From Gammaproteobacteria bacterium (GTDB lineage: Bacteria; Pseudomonadota; Gammaproteobacteria; UBA6429; Thiohalophilaceae), in contig QILH01000011.1 of NCBI GenBank assembly GCA_003233255.1, positions 1 to 9,792 on the forward strand: DNA of 9,792 nucleotides, in the 5' to 3' direction. The notes beneath the pieces are model-generated. The model had not been told where the DNA came from. It was given only the letters and a program-made list of their open reading frames with translations, and made no database searches. Positions 4,837-9,792 of this stretch are shown here, in pieces (position 1 is the first letter of the stretch; every line of letters starts with the position of its first letter). The translations under genes and the position numbers were made by a program.

Positions 4837-6762
4837 TTATTCCTCCAAACAACTGCGGCCGTGGCACGCGATTTCTTCAGTGAGTTTTGTCGCTATCTCA
4901 TCTACGGACATCGTCCCCAGATCCTCACCCGCTCGCGTACGCACGGCCACAGTATTATTCTCAACTTCCCTATCACCGACAACCAGCAGATAAGGGATCT
5001 TCTGTAGCGTATGCTCGCGGATTTTAAAGCCGATCTTCTCATTTCTCAAGTCCGTAATGACCCGAATGCCCTGATCTTGCAAGGTTTTTGCCGCTTTCTT
5101 CACAAAATCGGCCGAACGGTCGGTAATATTCATCAATACGACCTGAATGGGGGCCAACCAGAGCGGAAATATGCCCGCATAGTGTTCGATTAAAACGCCG
5201 ATAAAACGCTCCATGGATCCAAGGATTGCCCGATGAAGCATGACCGGCGTCTTGCGTGAACCGTCTTCGGCGACGTATTCGGCATCGAGTCGACCCGGCG
5301 TCGAAAAGTCGACCTGAATGGTACCGCACTGCCAGACACGGCCAATACAATCACGTAACGAGAATTCAATCTTGGGACCGTAAAAGGCCCCTTCTCCGGG
5401 CTGCAGATCCCAGTCCAAACCCATTTTGTTCAGGGCCTGTTCCAATGCCACCTCGGCCTTGTCCCAAACTTCATCCGAACCCACGCGCTGCTCCGGGCGA
5501 GTGGAGAGTTTAATAATGACATCATCAAAACCAAAGTCTTTGTAGACCTCGAGCAACATGTTATTGAAACTGATCACCTCGTCCTGGATCTGCTCCTCGG
5601 TACAGAAGATATGCGCATCATCCTGAGTAAAGTTTCGCACTCGCATCAGGCCATGCAAGGTGCCTGAGGGCTCATTGCGATGACAGGAACCAAACTCAGC
5701 CATTCGCAATGGTAAGTCCCGATAGCTGTGCAGGCCGTGGTTGTATATCAGGATGTGGCAAGGGCAGTTCATCGGCTTAACCGCATATTCCCGATTTTCG
5801 GAATGAGTGGTGAACATCATGTCCTGGAATTTTTCCCAATGGCCTGATTTTTCCCACAGGCTGCGATCCACCACTTGCGGGGTTCTGACTTCCTGATAAT
5901 CGTGCTGCTTGAGCTTGTTACGAATGTACTGTTCGACCTGTTGATACAAGGTCCAGCCCTTGTCATGCCAGAAAATCATGCCCGGTGCTTCTTCCTGAGA
6001 ATGAAACAGGTTGAGTTGTTTGCCGAGTTTTCTGTGATCGCGTTTTTCCGCTTCTTCAAGGCGATGCAGATAAGCCTTCAGATCCTTCTTGTTGGCCCAG
6101 GCGGTACCGTAGACCCGTTGCAGCATTTCATTATTACTGTCGCCACGCCAATAGGCGCCGGCCAGCTTCATTAATTTAAAGGATTTTAGCTTGCCCGTTG
6201 AAGGCACATGCGGGCCTCGGCATAGATCGATGAAATCGCCCTGCTTATATAAAGAGAGGGGTTCATCGCTCGGAATCGCCTCGATAATCTCGGCCTTGTA
6301 ATCTTCCCCCATGTCCTTGAAGAATTTGACCGCCTCATCCCGCGCCATTACCTGGCGCTCAATGGGTAGATCCAGTTTCACCAGCTCCTTCATTTTTTGC
6401 TCGATTTTAGCGAGATCCGATTCGGAGAAGCCGGGCTCGTAGGCAAAATCATAGTAAAATCCGTCGTCGATCACTGGGCCAATGGTTACCTGGGCTTTTG
6501 GATAGATTTGTTGAACCGCCTGTGCAAGCAGATGTGCGGTTGAGTGGCGAATGACCTCAAGGCCTTCTTCGTCTCGATCAGTAATGATGGCGAGCTCGAC
6601 ATCGTGATCAATCGTATAGCTAGTATCGAGTAACTGGCCGTCGATTTTTCCAGCAAGAGCTGCTTTGGCCAGACCAGCGCCTATGTCAGCCGCGACTTCA
6701 GCAATGGTGACAGGATTTGGGAATTCCCGATGGCTTCCATCGGGCAGGGTTACTACAGGCAT
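4837..6762 (-). CDS. thrS: Threonyl-tRNA synthetase
   Basis: Cytoplasmic class II enzyme that charges tRNA-Thr. The 641 residues match E. coli's 642 almost position for position. The order is a TGS domain (1-62), an editing domain with His73, His77 (HSTAHLLAQ), Cys181 and His185 (DLCRGPH) that clears Ser-tRNA-Thr, the catalytic core with zinc ligands Cys333, His384 and His510, motif 2 around RMAEFGSCHRNEPSG (353-367), and the anticodon-binding domain from about 535 to the end. The ATG at 6762 has AAGGA 6 nt upstream. It is the first protein gene after tRNA-Val. The last codons contain the infC ribosome site, so the two are translationally linked. E. coli thrS represses its own translation through a tRNA-like leader; the roughly 100-nt leader here shows no obvious such fold by eye. 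Confidence 0.98.
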   Translation of the reverse strand: MPVVTLPDGSHREFPNPVTIAEVAADIGAGLAKAALAGKIDGQLLDTSYTIDHDVELAIITDRDEEGLEVIRHSTAHLLAQAVQQIYPKAQVTIGPVIDDGFYYDFAYEPGFSESDLAKIEQKMKELVKLDLPIERQVMARDEAVKFFKDMGEDYKAEIIEAIPSDEPLSLYKQGDFIDLCRGPHVPSTGKLKSFKLMKLAGAYWRGDSNNEMLQRVYGTAWANKKDLKAYLHRLEEAEKRDHRKLGKQLNLFHSQEEAPGMIFWHDKGWTLYQQVEQYIRNKLKQHDYQEVRTPQVVDRSLWEKSGHWEKFQDMMFTTHSENREYAVKPMNCPCHILIYNHGLHSYRDLPLRMAEFGSCHRNEPSGTLHGLMRVRNFTQDDAHIFCTEEQIQDEVISFNNMLLEVYKDFGFDDVIIKLSTRPEQRVGSDEVWDKAEVALEQALNKMGLDWDLQPGEGAFYGPKIEFSLRDCIGRVWQCGTIQVDFSTPGRLDAEYVAEDGSRKTPVMLHRAILGSMERFIGVLIEHYAGIFPLWLAPIQVVLMNITDRSADFVKKAAKTLQDQGIRVITDLRNEKIGFKIREHTLQKIPYLLVVGDREVENNTVAVRTRAGEDLGTMSVDEIATKLTEEIACHGRSCLEE

Positions 6763-6786
6763 GATCGTTCCTTTTGTCAGTGGCGA

Positions 6787-6814
6787 TCCATACCAGGGAC
6801 CGCATGTTTGTCTA
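6787..6814 (-). promoter_or_regulatory. Possible thrS promoter
   Basis: Minus-strand TAGACA (6814-6809) is followed after 16 nt by TATGGA (6792-6787), preceded by TGG as in an extended -10 element. Transcription would begin near 6780, leaving only about 20 nt of leader. The match is moderate. thrS may instead be read from the tRNA-Val promoter. Confidence 0.3.
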
Positions 6815-6825
6815 TTCTCTCTCGC

Positions 6826-6839
6826 CCTCTATTAAGAGG
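6826..6839 (-). other. Short hairpin between tRNA-Val and thrS
   Basis: CCTCT (6839-6835 on the minus strand) and AGAGG (6830-6826) form a 5-bp stem with a 4-nt loop about 25 nt past the tRNA 3' end. The following sequence is not T-rich, so it is a poor terminator. It could be a processing or weak attenuation structure. Confidence 0.25.
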
Positions 6840-6863
6840 ATTTATGCGAAGTAATGTCTAATT

Positions 6864-6940
6864 TGGTAGTCGCGAGTGGATTCGAACCACCGACCCCCAC
6901 CATGTCAAGGTGATGCTCTAACCAACTGAGCTACGCGACT
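6864..6940 (-). tRNA. tRNA-Val (anticodon GAC)
   Basis: All arms can be drawn by hand. The acceptor AGTCGCG/CGCGACT pairs fully, the D arm is GCTC/GAGC, the anticodon stem TCACC/GGTGG encloses the loop TTGACAT with GAC at 6906-6904, and the T arm carries TTCGAAT. The variable loop is 5 nt, the discriminator is A, and CCA is encoded, for 77 nt in all. It reads GUC and GUU valine codons. It stands alone between the polysaccharide genes and thrS, with its own promoter-like sequence upstream. No terminator is evident before thrS, about 100 nt away. Confidence 0.98.
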
Positions 6941-6952
6941 GTAAGTGGCGAG

Positions 6953-6982
6953 AAGATACTAGAAATGGTATGCCTAAAGCAA
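6953..6982 (-). promoter_or_regulatory. Probable tRNA-Val promoter
   Basis: Minus-strand TTGCTT (6982-6977) and TATCTT (6958-6953) are separated by 18 nt. The -10 is followed by CTCGCCAC, a GC-rich discriminator of the kind found at stable-RNA promoters under stringent control. The start would fall near 6946, just upstream of the mature tRNA 5' end at 6940. The stringent-control reading is inference. Confidence 0.5.
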
Positions 6983-7050
6983 GTGAATATAATAGTTTGA
7001 TGTTAATGTTGCGCCGTTGCCTGAGTAAAGTGAACCTTGAACTTGATATT

Positions 7051-9075
7051 TTAGGCGCTTGATTTGTTTGAGGCCGGTGACAAATGACTGTCCCGGAAAT
7101 CTTTTAAACTGACAACATGATCCATGTCTTTTCTGAGTCGTTTTTCTTTCCAGATAAAATCTTCTATCGTGCCGGTTGGATTATAATCGGAAATAACATT
7201 TAATAATAAGGTCAACACCGCCTCACAATCCGCACCAGCAATACTTTTGTTCAACAACAGTAAGTAGGCTTGCAGATCATCCCACTCAATAGAATCTTCA
7301 GTGGCACGAAAAATTCGGGCATGCTGAGTGCCAATAGGATTATTACCAATCAACAATTCTTCATAGAGCTTTTCTCCAGGACGCAAACCGGTGAACTCTA
7401 ATTCAATATCACCATTTAAATGTTCATCATCTTTCACTTCAAGCCCAGACAAACGAACCATCTTCTTCGCCAACTCAGTAATTTTTACCGGCTCACCCAT
7501 ATCAAGTACAAATACATCACCGCCGAGCGCCATGGCCCCGGCCTGAATAACTAACTGCGCAGCTTCAGGAATGGTCATAAAATATCGAATTATGTCAGGG
7601 TGTGTAATCGTTACTGGCCCACCCTCTTTGATTTGTTTTCTAAACAGTGGAACAACTGATCCTGAAGAACCAAGAACATTACCAAAACGAACCATGCAAA
7701 ATTTTGTATCGCCCTGTTTTTCAGCCAGGCCTTGTAATATTAGCTCTGCAAATCGCTTACTCGCACCCATAACATTCGTTGGGCGCACTGCTTTGTCTGT
7801 CGATATCAGTACAAATGTTTCAACCTTCGATGCTATAGCAGCCTGAGCGGCCGTTAGCGTTCCGAAAATATTATTACGAATAGAATCAATAGGATTTTTT
7901 TCAACTAGCGGGACATGTTTATAAGCTGCCGCATGATAAATTGTGTCAACAGAAAATGTATTACAGATCTGTTCAAAACGGTGTTTATCTAAAACTGAAG
8001 CCAGTACCGGAAATATTTCACTGTTCTTTTTTGAGCCGGATTCGTTTAGTTTTTTACGAATTTCAATTAACTCGGATTCTATATTGTATAATGCATATTC
8101 ATTTTGCTCATACAAAATGAGCCGTTGGGGTTTTTGGATTAAGATTTGCTTGCATAATTCTGATCCAATTGACCCCCCAGCCCCAGTAACCATGACGACT
8201 TTGTCTTTGATATTCAAATCCAGTAACTCGCCAAATGGCACAACTGGATCTCGACCTAACAGATCCTCGATTTCCACTTCTTTAATATCTTCAACTTTTA
8301 CCTGCCCGCCCGCAATATCGGCCATACCCGGTAAGGTGCGTACGTGCACTGGATAGTCCTCAAGCATGTGTATAATATGATTTCTTCGACGACGTGAAGC
8401 AGTTGGAATAGCCAGTAATACTTCTTCGATTTTTAATTTCTCTATTAGACCACTAATCTTGTTAAACGGATAAACTTTAAGAGAATTAACATGGTTATTA
8501 TGAAGCTCTGACTTGTCATCAACAAATGCAAGCGGCTTATATTCACTGCTGTAGCTCAAAGCGGTAGCGAGTTGTATACCGGCCGACCCTGCACCATAAA
8601 CCAGAACTCTTTTCCTTGAATTATGATTCTTTGGTAGCGACTCGGTAAGCAACCCAGATAACCACCAGCGGGCCATCATTCGAGTTCCTCCAATTAACAA
8701 TACGGCCAACAACCAGTTGATAATAATGATGGAACGAGGAATTCCTTCAATTCTTGCAAATAAAACAAATAAGCCCCATATCATAGCATACAATGTCACG
8801 GCCTGAAGCACGGCCCATAACGCACGAAAACCTATGTAACGAATAATCGCTCGATAAAGACCAAACTTGATAAATATTGGGATTGCAATAAATGGGACTA
8901 CCGCCGATAAACCCATCACGAAGTTATTAACCGGCTGATAAAATTCTCCAAGTCTCAGGCTGAAGGCTAGCCAAACAGCAGCTATTAAGAAAACTGAATC
9001 GGTGGAAGCAATGAGGGCTTGTTTGTAAAATCGGGGGAGATTGACGAATTTTTCTGCAACTTTATCGATCTTCAT
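7051..9075 (-). CDS. Membrane-bound nucleotide-sugar dehydratase/epimerase (FlaA1/WbpM/CapD family)
   Basis: An inner-membrane enzyme of 674 residues, the usual size for WbpM/PglF-type UDP-GlcNAc 4,6-dehydratases, which make precursors for deoxy-amino sugars of O-antigen, capsule or protein glycans. The N-terminus has about four membrane segments (near 20-42, 52-75, 84-107, 114-132). A first Rossmann-like domain follows with VYGAGSAG (159-166), then the catalytic SDR domain with TGAGGSIG (297-304) for NAD(P), AAAYKHVPLVE (382-392) and STDKAV (425-430). The usual Tyr of YxxxK is Met436 in MGASK (436-440), as in WbpM/FlaA1 relatives, so this is not a defect. LRPGEKLYEELL (564-575) is also typical. 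The upstream neighbour is a lipid-carrier sugar transferase, supporting a role in surface glycan synthesis. The exact product sugar cannot be told. The ribosome site AGGAAG is rather far (12 nt) from the ATG. Confidence 0.93.
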   Translation of the reverse strand: MKIDKVAEKFVNLPRFYKQALIASTDSVFLIAAVWLAFSLRLGEFYQPVNNFVMGLSAVVPFIAIPIFIKFGLYRAIIRYIGFRALWAVLQAVTLYAMIWGLFVLFARIEGIPRSIIIINWLLAVLLIGGTRMMARWWLSGLLTESLPKNHNSRKRVLVYGAGSAGIQLATALSYSSEYKPLAFVDDKSELHNNHVNSLKVYPFNKISGLIEKLKIEEVLLAIPTASRRRRNHIIHMLEDYPVHVRTLPGMADIAGGQVKVEDIKEVEIEDLLGRDPVVPFGELLDLNIKDKVVMVTGAGGSIGSELCKQILIQKPQRLILYEQNEYALYNIESELIEIRKKLNESGSKKNSEIFPVLASVLDKHRFEQICNTFSVDTIYHAAAYKHVPLVEKNPIDSIRNNIFGTLTAAQAAIASKVETFVLISTDKAVRPTNVMGASKRFAELILQGLAEKQGDTKFCMVRFGNVLGSSGSVVPLFRKQIKEGGPVTITHPDIIRYFMTIPEAAQLVIQAGAMALGGDVFVLDMGEPVKITELAKKMVRLSGLEVKDDEHLNGDIELEFTGLRPGEKLYEELLIGNNPIGTQHARIFRATEDSIEWDDLQAYLLLLNKSIAGADCEAVLTLLLNVISDYNPTGTIEDFIWKEKRLRKDMDHVVSLKDFRDSHLSPASNKSSA

Positions 9076-9114
9076 GATCTCTGAATTCTTCCTGTTTATT
9101 GTTTAGAAAAACTA

Positions 9115-9141
9115 ATTATAGCCGTTTATTCGAAATAACAA
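9115..9141 (-). promoter_or_regulatory. Possible promoter of the dehydratase gene
   Basis: A perfect TATAAT (9120-9115, minus strand) lies 40 nt upstream of the ATG at 9075. TTGTTA (9141-9136) is 15 nt upstream of it, and CTTGTT offset by one base gives a 16-nt spacer. The 109-nt gap after the transferase gene would allow independent expression, though the spacing is short of ideal. Confidence 0.4.
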
Positions 9142-9184
9142 GCACTTAACAATTAAAACGCTCGTATGACATATCTGGTTCTAT

Positions 9185-9792
9185 TTATTTTGCGCTCGAA
9201 CTTTTAATCTGTAATTCACTCGCCCCGGCTTTAAAATAAAATACCAATATAATCAATGGTATATACGCTATTATTAAACCTGAAACTCCATCTAAATATT
9301 GCAGGGTAACCAATATCGCCATTGCTAATAACCACAACAAATTTATCAAACCAACACTTATAGTAACGCGTACATGGCTGTTTAGTTGACGTGCTGCATG
9401 TTGATAGGCATGACTACAGTGAGCTTGATAAAATTTTTCTCTGCGAATAATGCGGCGGATTAAGGTAACTGTCGCATCAACTATAAAAACACCTAGCAGA
9501 ATCATCCATGCCCAAAATAAATCAGGTTCAACCCCAGCTGCCTGTATAGACAATGCACCTAACATTAATCCTAAAAAACCACTCCCGACATCACCCATAA
9601 ATATTTTAGCTTTTGGAAAATTCCACAACAAAAAACCTGCAACCGCGGCAAGTAATATGGCTGGCACAATATATGTAACATCTGATGGATCGTTTAACCA
9701 GTATAGCAAGATTCCACCCGCACAAACTGTAACTGCTTCGACACCAGCGATACCATCAATACCATCCATGAAATTATATATATTTAGCAACC
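9185..9792 (-). CDS. Undecaprenyl-phosphate sugar-1-phosphate transferase (WbpL/WecA/MraY family), 5' end cut by window edge
   Basis: An integral membrane enzyme that moves a sugar-1-phosphate from a UDP-sugar to undecaprenyl phosphate, the first step of O-antigen or related glycan assembly. The reading frame runs through the right edge, so about 201 C-terminal residues are visible of a protein usually near 340; the TTG at 9790 is an internal Leu, not a start. Family motifs are intact: NFMDGIDG (6-13, with the catalytic aspartates), KIFMGDVGSGFLG (62-74) and the cytoplasmic HCSHAYQH loop (124-131). Membrane segments lie at about 20-32, 39-56, 72-84, 90-110, 141-163 and 170-187. The HAYQH form and the dehydratase neighbour favour WbpL-type (N-acetylated deoxysugar) specificity over WecA, but that is inference. 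The last residues SSSAK are a short polar tail. Confidence 0.93.
   Translation of the reverse strand, partial: LLNIYNFMDGIDGIAGVEAVTVCAGGILLYWLNDPSDVTYIVPAILLAAVAGFLLWNFPKAKIFMGDVGSGFLGLMLGALSIQAAGVEPDLFWAWMILLGVFIVDATVTLIRRIIRREKFYQAHCSHAYQHAARQLNSHVRVTISVGLINLLWLLAMAILVTLQYLDGVSGLIIAYIPLIILVFYFKAGASELQIKSSSAK

Noticed and set aside
5039..5350. A 103-codon minus-strand frame inside thrS.
   Set aside because: It is an out-of-frame shadow of the catalytic part of thrS, with a composition unlike a real protein.
6864..6940. tRNA-Val as the attachment site of an integrated island carrying the glycan genes.
   Set aside because: The glycan genes lie on the tRNA's 5' side, whereas integrases usually use the 3' end; no integrase or repeated tRNA 3' fragment is seen in the window.
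7571..8356. Plus-strand frames opposite the dehydratase gene.
   Set aside because: They are antisense to a well-supported family member and have no ribosome sites or domains.
7571..8600. Replacement of the YxxxK tyrosine by Met in the dehydratase, considered as an inactivating change.
   Set aside because: The Met-containing motif is normal in the FlaA1/WbpM branch, so it signals subfamily and not loss of function.

Overview
The window is a chromosomal segment of a gammaproteobacterium. The gene order thrS-infC-rpmI-rplT-pheS-pheT is the classic translation cluster of that class, and the proteins align closely from memory with E. coli and Pseudomonas counterparts. Nothing in the window fixes the genus. 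Every gene lies on the minus strand, so transcription runs from the right edge to the left edge.

Right part (7051-9792): the end of a surface-polysaccharide (O-antigen type) cluster. It holds the C-terminal two thirds of a WbpL/WecA-type undecaprenyl-phosphate sugar-1-phosphate transferase, cut by the window edge, and a complete membrane-bound FlaA1/WbpM/CapD-type nucleotide-sugar dehydratase/epimerase. The two would act together: the dehydratase makes a modified UDP-sugar and the transferase primes the lipid carrier with such a sugar. This part looks more AT-rich than the rest.

Middle (6763-6940): a complete tRNA-Val(GAC) with encoded CCA and its own promoter-like sequence, followed about 100 nt later by thrS.

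Left part (1-6762): thrS, infC, rpmI, rplT, a small GIY-YIG nuclease gene, pheS, and the first 515 codons of pheT. infC almost certainly starts at a non-canonical ATC codon 3 nt after the thrS stop, which adds 8 residues to the ATG-started reading. pheS starts with GTG.

The unusual part is what fills the operon's gaps. Three of them (infC-rpmI 272 nt, rplT-pheS 656 nt, pheS-pheT 249 nt) carry palindromic repeats of a GTCATTCCCGC...GCGGGAATCCAG type and of a CCCTCTA...TTGAGGGG type. One pair of these repeats, in inverted orientation, brackets the GIY-YIG gene as a 487-bp cassette, placed where E. coli has the pheM leader and attenuator. I saw no phenylalanine-rich leader. A terminator-like hairpin follows rplT, so pheST may be expressed separately or depend on read-through. 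There is also a decayed duplicate of the pheT translation start just upstream of the real one. No wholly new multi-gene system is visible; the repeat-bracketed GIY-YIG cassette is the best candidate for unexplored biology.
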